Shown in pieces: positions 16,554 through 26,698 of a DNA stretch of 64,000 nt; positions within the stretch are counted from its first letter, which is position 1, and each line of letters begins with the position of its first letter. Position numbers and translations under genes: made by a program. The DNA is from Bacillota bacterium (lineage in GTDB: Bacteria > Bacillota > Clostridia > Lachnospirales > Lachnospiraceae), in contig JAEZPG010000017.1 of assembly GCA_023413555.1 (NCBI GenBank), positions 32,448-96,447 on the forward strand, read 5' to 3'. The notes under the pieces are model-generated. The model was not told where the DNA came from and did not search any database. It saw only the letters and a list, made by a program, of their open reading frames with translations.

Positions 16554-17888
16554 TTAGCAAGCACCGTGAGCAAGCATCGCATCAGCAACCTTCTCAAATC
16601 CTGCAATATTAGCACCTACAACATAGTTTCCTTCCGCACCATAACGCTTAGCAGCATCATCCATGTTGTGGAAGATGTTAACCATAATAGTTTTTAACTT
16701 AGCGTCTACCTCTTCAAATGTCCAACTTAATCTCTCACTGTTCTGGGACATCTCTAATGCACTTGTAGCAACGCCACCAGCATTAGCAGCTTTACCAGGA
16801 GCAAATAATACATTATTCTCAATTAAATACTGAGTTGCTTCGTAAGTAGTAGGCATGTTGGCACCTTCTGCTACAGCCTTACAGCCATTAGCAACTAGAA
16901 CCTTTGCATCCTCAAGATATAATTCATTCTGAGTAGCACATGGAAGTGCAACATCACATTTAACAGTCCAAACTCCTCTTCCTTCATGATACTCTGCACT
17001 CTTTCGAGCAGCCGCATATTCAGTCAAGCGAGCACGTTTTACTTCTTTGATTTCTTTTAATAACTCTACATCAATTCCTTCAGAATCATAAATCCATCCA
17101 GTAGAATCAGAACAGGTTACAACATTAGCACCTAACTCTTGAGCCTTCTGAATTGCATAGATTGCTACATTTCCTGCTCCAGAAACAGCTACAGTCTTAC
17201 CAGCGATCTCACTTCCATTACATTTTAACATTTCTGCAGTAAGATAAAGTAAACCATATCCAGTAGCTTCTGTACGAGCTAAGGATCCGCCATAGCTTAA
17301 GCCTTTACCTGTAAGAACGCCTTCATAAAGACTACGAACTCTCTTATATTGTCCAAACATATAACCGATTTCTCTTGCTCCAGTACCGATATCCCCTGCA
17401 GGTACATCTGTGTCAGCACCTATGTATTTGCAAAGTTCAGTCATAAAGCTCTGGCAGAATGCCATAATCTCACGGTCTGATTTACCCTTAGGATCAAAAT
17501 CAGAGCCACCCTTACCACCACCGATTGGTAAGCTTGTAAGAGAATTCTTGAAAACTTGCTCAAAACCTAAGAACTTAATGATACTTAAGTTTACTGATGG
17601 ATGTAATCTTAACCCACCTTTGTAAGGTCCGATGGAGTTATTGAATTGTACTCTATAACCTGTGTTAACTTGAATCTGTCCCTTATCATCTACCCAAGGA
17701 ACGCGAAACATAATCTGTCTGTCAGGCTCAACAAGACGCTCTAAAAGTGCTTCTTTACGATATTTTTCTTCATTTGCATCGATTACTGCTCTTAATGATT
17801 CCAGAACTTCTTTCACAGCTTGCAAGAATTCTGGTTGGTTTGGATTTTTCCTCTCCACTAACGCCAATACTTCATCAACATAACTCAT
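16554..17888 (-). CDS. gdhA: Glutamate dehydrogenase, hexameric NADP-type
   Basis: A 444-residue glutamate dehydrogenase converting 2-oxoglutarate and ammonia to glutamate. It has the family blocks YKGGLRLHPSVNLSIIKFLG, GGGKGGSDFDPKGKS (substrate lysine) and AVSGAGNVAIYAIQKA (dinucleotide fold). Length and N-terminal sequence match the small hexameric enzymes that are usually NADP-linked and assimilatory. The gene stands alone, with a promoter upstream and a strong terminator downstream. Confidence 0.95.
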   Translation of the reverse strand: MSYVDEVLALVERKNPNQPEFLQAVKEVLESLRAVIDANEEKYRKEALLERLVEPDRQIMFRVPWVDDKGQIQVNTGYRVQFNNSIGPYKGGLRLHPSVNLSIIKFLGFEQVFKNSLTSLPIGGGKGGSDFDPKGKSDREIMAFCQSFMTELCKYIGADTDVPAGDIGTGAREIGYMFGQYKRVRSLYEGVLTGKGLSYGGSLARTEATGYGLLYLTAEMLKCNGSEIAGKTVAVSGAGNVAIYAIQKAQELGANVVTCSDSTGWIYDSEGIDVELLKEIKEVKRARLTEYAAARKSAEYHEGRGVWTVKCDVALPCATQNELYLEDAKVLVANGCKAVAEGANMPTTYEATQYLIENNVLFAPGKAANAGGVATSALEMSQNSERLSWTFEEVDAKLKTIMVNIFHNMDDAAKRYGAEGNYVVGANIAGFEKVADAMLAHGAC

Positions 17889-17952
17889 TCATAATCACCC
17901 TTTTATTGTATTTATAGCTAAGGATATTTAACAAACCAAAACTACAATGGTA

Positions 17953-17981
17953 ATTATAATGACTTTTCTATTTCAATGCAA
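17953..17981 (-). promoter_or_regulatory. Promoter of gdhA
   Basis: Minus strand TTGCAT (17981-17976), 17-base spacer, perfect TATAAT (17958-17953), about 65 bases before the ATG. The -35 is weak, which would fit a regulated gene. Confidence 0.5.
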
Positions 17982-18139
17982 TCATTTTTGCTATTTTTCC
18001 GCAATTCTCAAAGATTCTGTAATTCTTAAGCATAAACTCTCTTACAAGCAAGAATCTCCATAATAAATTCTAATAAATCAAAGCAAATAATTAAGAAATG
18101 AAAGTCATTTCATTAAATATCTTTAATTATAATAGATTT

Positions 18140-19168
18140 TTATTCTAAATCATCGAAATCAAAGGCAGCTGCCTTGGTATAATTGGTAACCTTAGCCTCA
18201 AAAAAATCAGTTTTAGTACTATTTAAATTAGAAAATCCTTCTATCCATGCCATAGGATGTTCGTTAATCTCAGGATATAATTCCGGTACACCGATTGCCC
18301 TAAGCCTTAAATTAGACAAGTACTTAATATATTGGTCAATCAATTGATTGTTTATACCAAGAATCTGATTATCTGTTACATATTGCCCCCAAGAGATCTC
18401 ATGTTCTACACCAATTTTCATCATCTGTCTAATTTCTTCTTCCAGCTCTTCAGTAAATAACTCATGATTTTCTGTCCGAAGTTCCCTAATTATATTTTGG
18501 AATAGTACCAGGTGAGTTACCTCATCTCGATTGATGTATTTGAAAATGGTGCTGGTTGCTGTCATTTTTCCTTGTCTGGCCAAGGTATAGAAAAAACTGA
18601 ACCCCGAGTAAAAATAAATCCCTTCTAAGATATAATTAGCAATAATCACTTTGATAAAATTTGTATCTGTAGGATCCTCGTTAAAGGCCTGATATATATT
18701 GGCGATGAATTGATTCCTTTTATATAGATGCTCGTCCTCCCGCCACGTGTCATATATCTTATCTCTAGTAATTGGATTTGTTACTGTATCTAAAATATAG
18801 GAGTAGCTTTGGGCATGAATCTCCTCTTGAAAGGTCTGGATATTAAGAAGACTGGCAACCTCTGGAGCGGTAACATATCGGGATAGATTCGGCAAATTCT
18901 CACTTTGAATGGAATCCAAAAAATTCAGGAAGGAAATGATTTTGTCAAATGCATTTCTTTCTCCGTCTGTAAGATAATTGAATTGCTTAACATCTTCATT
19001 CAGTGAGATTTCTTCAGGAATCCAGAAATTATTTAGCATAGTCCGATATAGCACCCTTGCCCAATCATACTTAATTCTGTTCCATTCTCTTAAGTTTGTA
19101 GTATTACCGTAAATAATACTATCAGTACCTCGATTTCCTAGTTCATTAAATATTCTCTTTTTTTCCAT
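18140..19168 (-). CDS. nrdB: Class I ribonucleotide reductase beta subunit
   Basis: A 342-residue di-iron radical subunit. The metal ligands lie in FQEEIHAQSYSYIL, REDEHLYKRN and DEVTHLVLFQN. The tyrosine four residues after the first ligand histidine (HAQSY) is retained, so a tyrosyl radical is expected. The C-terminal tail that docks on NrdA ends in FDFDDLE. It starts 26 bases after the nrdA stop, in the same operon. Together they reduce NDPs to dNDPs under oxygen-containing conditions. Confidence 0.94.
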   Translation of the reverse strand: MEKKRIFNELGNRGTDSIIYGNTTNLREWNRIKYDWARVLYRTMLNNFWIPEEISLNEDVKQFNYLTDGERNAFDKIISFLNFLDSIQSENLPNLSRYVTAPEVASLLNIQTFQEEIHAQSYSYILDTVTNPITRDKIYDTWREDEHLYKRNQFIANIYQAFNEDPTDTNFIKVIIANYILEGIYFYSGFSFFYTLARQGKMTATSTIFKYINRDEVTHLVLFQNIIRELRTENHELFTEELEEEIRQMMKIGVEHEISWGQYVTDNQILGINNQLIDQYIKYLSNLRLRAIGVPELYPEINEHPMAWIEGFSNLNSTKTDFFEAKVTNYTKAAAFDFDDLE

Positions 19169-19194
19169 TATTTCGCCTCCATATTAACCTTTTC

Positions 19195-21486
19195 TTAGCT
19201 GGAACAGCTAGTGCATTCATCTAACTCTAGACTTTGATTCCGAATATAATAAATTGTCTTCAGTCCTTCCTTCCATGCGGTCAAGTATAAATCTAGGATT
19301 TCTTTGGCTTTCACCTCTGGTGTAATGTAAAGATTAAAGGATTGAGACTGGTCTACATGACGCTGTCTGATTCCACAAGCTTTAATGCTATACAATTGGT
19401 TTAAGGTATGAGCTTCTTTATATAACCAATAGTTATTTTCATTAAGGTCTGGTGCTGTCTTTGGAATAAAACTTCCCTTCTTTTCTTCAATAAAAACTTT
19501 TTTAAAGATCGGGTCGATTCCCGCTGATGTATTCGCAATATTAGAAGTACTGCCAGTAGGAGCTACTGCTATGATATAGCCATTTCGTATACCATATTTT
19601 TTAACCTCTTCCCTAAGCTGATTCCATCGTTCACTAGTATAACCTCTTCTAGTAAAATACTCCCCTGTTTGCCACTCAGAGCCTACAAATTCCGGATAAC
19701 TTCCCTTCTCTTTTGCAAGTTCCATAGAGGCTTTAATCGCCTCGTATGCAATCTCTTCGAAAAGACTATCTGCTTCCTTCATATGTTCTTCACTTTCCCA
19801 CGTAATGTGGTGATTGGCCAGATAATGATGGTATCCACTGGTGCCTAGTCCGATGGCACGATATTTATCACTAGTAATCCTAGCTTCCGCTACCGGCATC
19901 ATATTCAAGGTTATTACATTATCCAACATACGAATCTGTAACGGAATATTATGAGCCAACTCTGTCTTCTCAATCTTTCCAAGATTAATCGAGTTTAGAT
20001 TACAAGTTACCATATCCCCTGCCTTCACTTTAGTATTCACATAGGTTATACCGTCCTTACTGGTATAGCTTTCCTCCACATACTCACTTTCACTCATATT
20101 TTGAGCAATCTCCTGACACAGATTAGAGGCATAGATAATGCCTTTATGCTTATTAGGATTCGCTCTATTAACAGTATCTCGAAAGAAAATAAATGGGGTT
20201 CCAGTCTCCACTGCACTCTTCATTATTTTCTTCATAATATCCAAAGCCGGAACCGTAATTCTTGGTAGGTCTTTTCTTTCCTCACATGCTTGATAACGTC
20301 TGGTAAATTCTTTATTATCCACCTCATCATAGGAATCTTCCAAGGAAAATCCCATGATTTTTTTTACTTGGTAAGGATCAAACAGACTAAAATCCTCTCG
20401 TTTTTCTAACCGCATCATAAATAAATCCGGTATTGACAATGCAGGGAAAATGTCATGGGCCTTTCTTCTGTCATCTCCATTGTTCGTTCTCAGTTCCAGA
20501 AAGTCATATAAGTCAGCATGCCATATATCTAAAGTAATCGTAGCTCCACCCTTACGCCTTCCTAGCTGATCTACTGCCACGGCGGTGTCATTATAAAGCC
20601 TTACCCATGGAACAACACCTCCAGAAGCATTTTTATAACCACGGATTTCACTGTTAAGAGCACGGATTTTTCCGACATAAATACCAAGAGCACCTCCATG
20701 CTTACTTACCTTAGAGAATTTTTCATTTACATCGTAGATAGACCAAAGATTATCACCTACAGTTGAAATAAAGCAACTGCTTAACTGATAAAAATTAGTT
20801 CCTGCATTCGCTAAGGTAGGAGTAGCTACTGTCATCTTCAGTTCACTTAAAAGGTCATAGAATTTCTTAGCATAGTGAACTCTTTCCTCCTTTTCAGGAA
20901 TAGCAAGATGCATGGCAATCACCATAAAACGTTCCTGTGGCAATTCATATACCTGCCCATTAAAACCTTTTTGTAAATAACGATCCGCCAACAGTTTAAC
21001 TCCTTCATAGTTAAATAAATAGTCTCGCTGAGGACGAATGTATTGTTCTAACTGAAGCAAGTCTTCCTCAGAATAATTATCTAATAGATAAGCTCCATAC
21101 ATATTAAACTTTATAAGCTGATGTACAAGTTCACGAAAGCTCCCATATCCAAAATGGTTATATCCCCGGTTAATAGCTGCTTCCTTATACAAATCAAATA
21201 CATATAATCTGGCAGCTACATACTGCCAGTTAACATTGGTAATTTTCATTGCATTTCCATAATCATCCCTCTTTGTCTGTATTACTTTTTCAATAGCTGT
21301 CTGAATCAATACCTTCTGAATTGCCTTTGTAGTCATTCCATCCACAAACTGAATGTGAGAATCCAGCTCTAATTCAATAGGGTCGCAACCTTCTAATCCT
21401 TCGCAGGCAAAGGCTACCATCTTCTTTGTTTTTTCTACATATAATGGTTCTAACCGACCATCTCGCTTTTTAATCTTAATAGCCAT
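19195..21486 (-). CDS. nrdA: Class I ribonucleotide reductase alpha subunit
   Basis: A 763-residue catalytic subunit. An N-terminal ATP-cone (residues ~1-95) predicts allosteric control by ATP/dATP. The active-site cysteines appear in LSSCFISTVGDNL, in ASNLCQEIAQ and in MVTCNLNSINLGK. The PTGSTSNIANTSAGIDP block and the C-terminal redox pair in DECTSCSS are present, so it looks fully active. Upstream are two sites resembling NrdR boxes. NrdAB presumably complements an anaerobic class III enzyme outside the window. Confidence 0.95.
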   Translation of the reverse strand: MAIKIKKRDGRLEPLYVEKTKKMVAFACEGLEGCDPIELELDSHIQFVDGMTTKAIQKVLIQTAIEKVIQTKRDDYGNAMKITNVNWQYVAARLYVFDLYKEAAINRGYNHFGYGSFRELVHQLIKFNMYGAYLLDNYSEEDLLQLEQYIRPQRDYLFNYEGVKLLADRYLQKGFNGQVYELPQERFMVIAMHLAIPEKEERVHYAKKFYDLLSELKMTVATPTLANAGTNFYQLSSCFISTVGDNLWSIYDVNEKFSKVSKHGGALGIYVGKIRALNSEIRGYKNASGGVVPWVRLYNDTAVAVDQLGRRKGGATITLDIWHADLYDFLELRTNNGDDRRKAHDIFPALSIPDLFMMRLEKREDFSLFDPYQVKKIMGFSLEDSYDEVDNKEFTRRYQACEERKDLPRITVPALDIMKKIMKSAVETGTPFIFFRDTVNRANPNKHKGIIYASNLCQEIAQNMSESEYVEESYTSKDGITYVNTKVKAGDMVTCNLNSINLGKIEKTELAHNIPLQIRMLDNVITLNMMPVAEARITSDKYRAIGLGTSGYHHYLANHHITWESEEHMKEADSLFEEIAYEAIKASMELAKEKGSYPEFVGSEWQTGEYFTRRGYTSERWNQLREEVKKYGIRNGYIIAVAPTGSTSNIANTSAGIDPIFKKVFIEEKKGSFIPKTAPDLNENNYWLYKEAHTLNQLYSIKACGIRQRHVDQSQSFNLYITPEVKAKEILDLYLTAWKEGLKTIYYIRNQSLELDECTSCSS

Positions 21487-21594
21487 TCCTATCTTCTCTT
21501 CCTCTCACTTATAAATTCTTTCTGAACAAAGATATTTCCTCTTGTCATATTATCATTATTATTACATAGGAATTTATAAAAATCAACACAAACA

Positions 21595-21641
21595 TTTGCT
21601 TATATTGTAGTTAGTTCAGTAATCAGTTCTATATTTTGTGC
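21595..21641. promoter_or_regulatory. Pair of candidate NrdR boxes upstream of nrdA
   Basis: The 16-mer ending at 21641 (core CTATATTTTGTG) matches 11 of 16 positions of the NrdR box ACACWATATATWGTGT. A weaker one ends at 21610 (core TTATATTGTAG, 8 of 16). The two are 31 bases apart, the usual spacing for cooperative NrdR binding. They lie about 110-155 bases before the nrdA ATG. The rest of the 320-base gap is AT-rich and shows no gene. Confidence 0.4.
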
Positions 21642-21807
21642 TTTGTTCACGCATTTATATTTTATCAAGATAAGTACTATTAAGTATCTTATGCATTAAT
21701 CATTATACTTATTATCAATAATCTTTACTAAAATCATCCATAACATATTCTGTTTCCTTTTCATTATGTGATGCATATAATAACTAATAACTCTACAGGA
21801 GGTGACT

Positions 21808-22305
21808 ATGGCAAATCAAAAAGCTTTTGACCGAGATGCTGCAATTGCATATTCCTTTCAATGGGCTTTAAGTAGAAATCCAAGATATTACGATTTCACA
21901 TTAATTGGAGGGGATTGTACAAATTTCATTTCCCAATGCATTTATGCTGGCTCTAAGGTCATGAATCCTAAACCCACTTATGGCTGGTACTACTATAGTA
22001 TATACAATCGTTCTCCATCCTGGACAAGTGTAAACTATCTATACCGGTTTTTAACCACAAATCAGACAAAAGGACCTTATGCTGCACCTATTCCTTTGGA
22101 AAGTATACAGCCAGGAGACATCATACAACTTCAAAACGATTTGGGTGCCTTCTATCATACATTACTTGTAGTGGAGCTTACGGGACCAGCAACTCCTGAA
22201 AATATTTTAATAAATGCTCACGATATTGACTCCTTTAGACGTCCCTTGATTACTTATCATTATAAGGCCTATCGTTGTCTAAGAATAAAAGGAGTTTTTA
22301 TATAA
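21808..22305 (+). CDS. Amidase_6-like (putative amidase domain) protein
   Basis: 165 residues. The motif GGDCTNFISQCIYAG (catalytic-type Cys in a DCTNF block) near residue 40 and the later FYHTLLVVE and INAHDIDSF (His and Asp) fit the Amidase_6 family found in clostridial cell-wall-related proteins. There is no signal peptide, so this version is probably intracellular or acts in the mother cell; that is inference. The start is the ATG at 21808 with AGGAGG upstream; an in-frame GTG two codons before is not favoured. Monocistronic, with a strong hairpin behind it. Confidence 0.8.
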   Translation: MANQKAFDRDAAIAYSFQWALSRNPRYYDFTLIGGDCTNFISQCIYAGSKVMNPKPTYGWYYYSIYNRSPSWTSVNYLYRFLTTNQTKGPYAAPIPLESIQPGDIIQLQNDLGAFYHTLLVVELTGPATPENILINAHDIDSFRRPLITYHYKAYRCLRIKGVFI

Positions 22306-22409
22306 AGAATTCTTTAATATATGACTAAGATACAGTATCACTATAACCTTTGAGATTTGCTTTTATTCCATAGTATCAGGAATACAAAGCAATTTTCTAT
22401 GGTTAATTA

Positions 22410-22450
22410 CAGAAGGCAAGGAAAGTGTGAAATACTTTCCTTGCCTTCTG
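22410..22450. terminator. Convergent-gene hairpin terminator
   Basis: Perfect 17-bp stem (CAGAAGGCAAGGAAAGT and its complement) with a seven-base loop between two convergent genes. The T-run is poor, so termination may rely on stem stability. Confidence 0.65.
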
Positions 22451-22483
22451 TTAAGGTAACTGTGGCATAATTTACTTTATCTT

Positions 22484-23536
22484 CTAATACATATTATACG
22501 TTTTAAATAATTTAATGCCCATCTCTTCTATGACATCCTTACATTCCAACTTATCAAGCCAGTCCTGTGGTATAGAGGATTTTCCCAAGTAAGCCCCCAC
22601 AATATTGCCACAAATAGCACCTGTACTATCACTGTCACCATCGTGATTCACGGCTAATATCAAAGCTCTCTTTAAATTCTCGCTATGGCACAGAGCCGCA
22701 TATACTCCAATAGCTAATGCTTCCTCTGCAACAAATCCCTGACCAAGTTGTACAATCTTTTCTACAGAAGGGTCTCCAGAATGGTATAACTCCACTGCTT
22801 TCTTTAGTAACGTTAGTGTTTCATAGCTCCCTGGAGCCTCAGTAATCTGTTGAATAACTGCTGATACAGCGTTTTCAATGGTAAGTCCTTTTAAAATATA
22901 GGCAATGATTGAGGTGAATGTCCCTGCACTAATAAAACCTGAAGGATGGGAATGAGTGATAGCTGCTACTTGACATCCAATTTCAAAAGCTTTCTTAGGA
23001 TTATGATATAGGGCTAGACCAATAGGAGACACTCTCATAACACCACCACACCCTTTTGAGTCATTGATTGGTTCCTCTATCGTACCATAATTTTGATCCT
23101 TAGCATCCATAAGGGCTTGAAGGCAAGTATTCCCCGGTGCTCTCCTAGCAAATAGCTCCTTTGTCTTCAAAAGAGGAGAACGTACATCTAATCTTTTATC
23201 ATCTAAAATCCATTGATAGTTCGAATCTGCCAGAGGAAAATTCTGCGTGTACAACCAACGTTGATATGAATAAAAACATCTAGCTGGTATATTACAGTAA
23301 CCATGCTTATTCTCTACTCTTTTCGACCACATAAGCCCTTCTACTGTAAACAATGTCATTTGAGTGTCATCTGAAATGAGAGCTAGTCCATGTTCACTTA
23401 ACAACAAATCTGTAATTCCACTTTTCCCATAGGTATCTACAATCTCCTGATATGTCATAAATTCTATTGGATATCCCAAGGCATCACCAACAGCACCGCC
23501 CAGCAGACATCCAATATACTTCGTTGCCTCAATCAC
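22484..23536 (-). CDS. ADP-ribosylglycohydrolase-family protein
   Basis: A 350-residue DraG/ARH-fold protein. Signatures: GGAVGDALGYPIEFMT at the start, SDDTQMTLFTVEG (metal-ligand DDT), GCGGVMRVSPIGL, and C-terminal NHDGDSDSTGAICGNIVGA (DGDSDST). All metal ligands of the family are present, so removal of ADP-ribose from protein or nucleotide is expected; the target is unknown. No ADP-ribosyltransferase gene is nearby. Length is typical. Confidence 0.92.
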   Translation of the reverse strand: MIEATKYIGCLLGGAVGDALGYPIEFMTYQEIVDTYGKSGITDLLLSEHGLALISDDTQMTLFTVEGLMWSKRVENKHGYCNIPARCFYSYQRWLYTQNFPLADSNYQWILDDKRLDVRSPLLKTKELFARRAPGNTCLQALMDAKDQNYGTIEEPINDSKGCGGVMRVSPIGLALYHNPKKAFEIGCQVAAITHSHPSGFISAGTFTSIIAYILKGLTIENAVSAVIQQITEAPGSYETLTLLKKAVELYHSGDPSVEKIVQLGQGFVAEEALAIGVYAALCHSENLKRALILAVNHDGDSDSTGAICGNIVGAYLGKSSIPQDWLDKLECKDVIEEMGIKLFKTYNMY

Positions 23537-23801
23537 GATCTCTCCTCCTAACTGATAAGTTAACTAGAATAGGTCTATTATATCATAGTAAAAAATCCAT
23601 ATCTACGAAATCTTTCCCCTTCAAAATACTCATAATAGACAACATACTAACCATTCTTAACATAGAAGTGTTTAACATATTATATTCTATGTAATTTACT
23701 AATAACCATCAGCATTCTTACTATTAACACATACACATTATAAGTTTATTTTACATATATTATAGTATAGTAACCCATTTACAGGAAAGAAAGGGAAGCC
23801 G

Positions 23802-24023
23802 ATGTATTCCAAATCTAATGGTTCAAATAAAAGGAATGATACAAATCGTTCAAACTCCTCTAACGGTCGTCCTCATAGAGATCATCAAACAATGGATAAA
23901 GGAATGCTAAATTTGCAAAACACCTTAGCACAATTAAATCAGATTAATCAAATGATGTTTGAGAATAAAAAAGGAAATCCCATAGATTTCATGAATAAAT
24001 TCTTCAATCATCCTCCCAAATAG
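23802..24023 (+). CDS. Small hydrophilic Ser/Asn-rich protein
   Basis: 73 residues, with no recognised domain. The first ~30 are rich in Ser, Asn and Arg and probably disordered. The rest forms an amphipathic helix-like stretch NLQNTLAQLNQINQMMFEN and ends in NKFFNHPPK. A purine-rich site (AAGGGAAG) precedes the ATG. It lies 80 bases before feoA in the same direction and may be in the same transcript. I do not recognise the family. Confidence 0.5.
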   Translation: MYSKSNGSNKRNDTNRSNSSNGRPHRDHQTMDKGMLNLQNTLAQLNQINQMMFENKKGNPIDFMNKFFNHPPK

Positions 24024-24104
24024 GTTCATATTGGAACCAATAAAAATACCTTGAATAGAATAAATGTGAGAGTATATCTGCAAAAGCGAAAAACGGAGGT
24101 AAGT

Positions 24105-24341
24105 ATGTCCTTAAGCTTATCGGATCTTGGGGTAGGCCAGTCGGGCACCGTTTATCATATAGCAACAACAGGAGCCATGAGAAGACGATTACTTGATTTA
24201 GGTGTTATAGAAGGTACGAGGATTCAATGCATTCATAAAAGTCCCTCAGGAAATCCAGTAGCCTATACCATCCGTGGTGCTGTCATAGCCTTACGAACCG
24301 ATGATTCAAAAATGATTCATTTAACAAATATTGAGAATTAA
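24105..24341 (+). CDS. feoA: Ferrous iron transport protein A
   Basis: A 78-residue SH3-like protein of the FeoA family (LSLSDLGVGQSGTVYHI, MRRRLLDLGVIEGTRIQ, AVIALRTDDSKMI). It is thought to help FeoB. An open frame extends upstream to 24051, but GGAGGT lies six bases before the ATG at 24105, which also matches the family N-terminus. feoB follows after about 150 bases that contain a stem-loop. No Fur-like box was evident. Confidence 0.93.
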   Translation: MSLSLSDLGVGQSGTVYHIATTGAMRRRLLDLGVIEGTRIQCIHKSPSGNPVAYTIRGAVIALRTDDSKMIHLTNIEN

Positions 24342-24390
24342 GACAGAATGAAGTCTTATTCCACTTCATACTATATAAAAAGAATATAAT

Positions 24391-24451
24391 ACGGCTATTT
24401 TTCAGAGATCTAAATCTTTTACCGTTCCTTTGATTTCTGACAGATAGCCGT
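24391..24451 (+). promoter_or_regulatory. Stem-loop between feoA and feoB
   Basis: ACGGCTAT (24391-24398) pairs with ATAGCCGT (24444-24451), and inner sequences CAGAGATC / GATTTCTG can extend the pairing. It could attenuate readthrough into feoB or tune mRNA stability. No known riboswitch fold was recognised. Confidence 0.4.
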
Positions 24452-24493
24452 CTTTATAACGATATGAAAAGATATGTCTTTTAGGAGGTTGTT

Positions 24494-26659
24494 ATGAAGG
24501 AATACACCATTGCCCTTGCAGGCAACCCTAATGTTGGAAAAAGCACCTTATTTAATGCTCTTACTGGCATGAATCAGCATACCGGCAACTGGCCCGGAAA
24601 AACAGTTACTAAAGCAGAGGGCAAGTACCTGCATGGAGAAATTATATATAATATTACTGACTTGCCTGGTACCTATTCCCTTATGGCCCATTCCCAAGAG
24701 GAGGAGGTGGCTAGAGATTTTATCTGTTTTGGTAACTCTGATGCTATAATTGTAGTATGCGATGCCACCTGTTTAGAACGTAATTTAAATCTAGTACTTC
24801 AGACCTTAGAAATTTCTCCAAATGTCATAGTATGTCTAAACCTAATGGATGAAGCTAAGAAAAAGAATATACATATTGATATTAAGAAGTTAGAAGAGAT
24901 TCTTAAGGTTCCGGTGATCCCAACCACTGCTCGATCAAAAGCTGGTCTATTAAATCTAGTAGATGCTTTGGATCAAATTATGTTACATCCTAATCATATA
25001 CTGAAAACTACGGCTTATCCACTCGTCATTGAGAATGCGATCTCCCAATTGGAAATATACCTTACTGAGACTTATGGCGTCAGTGATCAATTTATCTACC
25101 AAATGCCGATAAAAAAACCGAAAGGCATACTGTATGCCCTCCAACTTAACGATGATACTACCATTTCGATCTCTTTAAGATGGTTCGCAATCAAACTTTT
25201 GGAAAATGATGATTCTCTGATAGATAATCTAGAATCCAGATTTCAGGTAAATCTAAACAATAATAAAAACTTACAACTTGCACTTGAAAGAATAAGAGAA
25301 CCTCTTATGGAGGCAGGAATTAATCAAGAATGCTATAAAGATTGCATTGTATCTGCCCTTGTGCATGAAGCAGAGGAAATCTTTAACGCGGTTACTGTCA
25401 TAGAGAATTCCAGAAAAGAAGTATTCGATCGTAAATTGGACCGCATATTAACTAGTAAGATTACCGGCTTTCCAATTATGTTTGCCCTGTTAATTGGTAT
25501 CTTATGGATTACGATTGCCGGAGCTAATTATCCCTCAGAGTTTCTCTCTACCTTGCTTTTTTCCCTACAGGATAAGCTGACTGCATTTTTTCAAAGTATC
25601 CATGCACCTTCCTGGCTTCATGGAGCACTAGTTTTAGGTCTATACCGAGTAATGGCATGGGTGGTCAGCGTGATGTTGCCACCAATGGCTATTTTCTTTC
25701 CTCTGTTTACAATATTAGAGGATTTTGGCTACCTTCCTAGGGTAGCTTATAATCTAGATCATTCCTTCCAGAAGTGTAAAGCCTGTGGTAAGCAAGCCCT
25801 AACTATGTGTATGGGACTAGGATGCAACTCAGTAGGTGTCATCGGTTGCAGAATTATTGATTCTCCAAGAGAACGATTTATTGCTATTTTAACAAACAGT
25901 TTGGTTCCCTGTAATGGCAGATTTCCAACCCTCATAGTACTTTCTACCATGTTTTTTGTTGGTGCGACTTCCGGTGTAAAAGGTACTCTTTTATCAGCTG
26001 GGGTACTTTCCCTCTTTATATTATTGGGGATTGTTGCAACCCTCTTTTCCTCCAAAATACTCTCCGCCACTTTGTTAAAGGGTATTCCATCCTCCTTTGC
26101 ATTGGAACTTCCACCATATCGACGCCCACAAATTGGAAAGGTGATTGTACGTTCCGTATTAGATCGTACTCTTTTTGTATTAGGTCGTGCCATTGCTGTT
26201 GCCGCTCCTGCTGGAGTAATCATCTGGATATTTGCTAATACAACAATTGGGAGCCAATCCATTCTCTCCTACTGCACCAATTTCCTAGATCCTTTTGCCA
26301 AAGTATTTGGTCTAGACGGCGTCATATTAATGGCCTTTATTCTCGGCTTCCCAGCAAACGAGATTGTGATACCGATTATATTAATGACCTATATGTCCAC
26401 TGGCTCATTAACAGATATCAATGATCTATCCAAACTAAAAATGATTCTGGTGGATAATGGGTGGACTTTTATTACTGCCATCAATGTGATGATCTTTTCC
26501 CTTATGCACTGGCCTTGTTCCACTACTTGCATTACGGTAAAGAAAGAAACAGGAAATATAAAGTGGATGCTCTTAAGTATTGCCTTACCTACTGTCTTTG
26601 GTTTGACTATCCTATTCCTCTTTAACCGAGTAGTAGATTTAGTAACCTGGATGATATAA
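24494..26659 (+). CDS. feoB: Ferrous iron transporter B
   Basis: A 721-residue GTPase-coupled Fe(II) permease. The N-terminal G domain shows GNPNVGKSTLFNALTG (G1), DLPGTYSL (G3) and NLMDEAKK (G4). The C-terminal half holds the Gate and FeoB_C membrane segments, including CMGLGCNSVGVIGCRIID with several conserved cysteines. Length is normal. SD AGGAGG precedes the ATG. With feoA it gives anaerobic iron uptake at the cytoplasmic membrane. Confidence 0.96.
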   Translation: MKEYTIALAGNPNVGKSTLFNALTGMNQHTGNWPGKTVTKAEGKYLHGEIIYNITDLPGTYSLMAHSQEEEVARDFICFGNSDAIIVVCDATCLERNLNLVLQTLEISPNVIVCLNLMDEAKKKNIHIDIKKLEEILKVPVIPTTARSKAGLLNLVDALDQIMLHPNHILKTTAYPLVIENAISQLEIYLTETYGVSDQFIYQMPIKKPKGILYALQLNDDTTISISLRWFAIKLLENDDSLIDNLESRFQVNLNNNKNLQLALERIREPLMEAGINQECYKDCIVSALVHEAEEIFNAVTVIENSRKEVFDRKLDRILTSKITGFPIMFALLIGILWITIAGANYPSEFLSTLLFSLQDKLTAFFQSIHAPSWLHGALVLGLYRVMAWVVSVMLPPMAIFFPLFTILEDFGYLPRVAYNLDHSFQKCKACGKQALTMCMGLGCNSVGVIGCRIIDSPRERFIAILTNSLVPCNGRFPTLIVLSTMFFVGATSGVKGTLLSAGVLSLFILLGIVATLFSSKILSATLLKGIPSSFALELPPYRRPQIGKVIVRSVLDRTLFVLGRAIAVAAPAGVIIWIFANTTIGSQSILSYCTNFLDPFAKVFGLDGVILMAFILGFPANEIVIPIILMTYMSTGSLTDINDLSKLKMILVDNGWTFITAINVMIFSLMHWPCSTTCITVKKETGNIKWMLLSIALPTVFGLTILFLFNRVVDLVTWMI

Positions 26660-26698
26660 AGCGACAGAGCGTGGCTTTTGTTGTAGTTAAGATAGTAA

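Noticed and set aside
25759..26262. Minus-strand open frame of 167 codons inside feoB
   Set aside because: Antisense shadow of the FeoB membrane domain, no ribosome site, and the plus-strand gene is clear.
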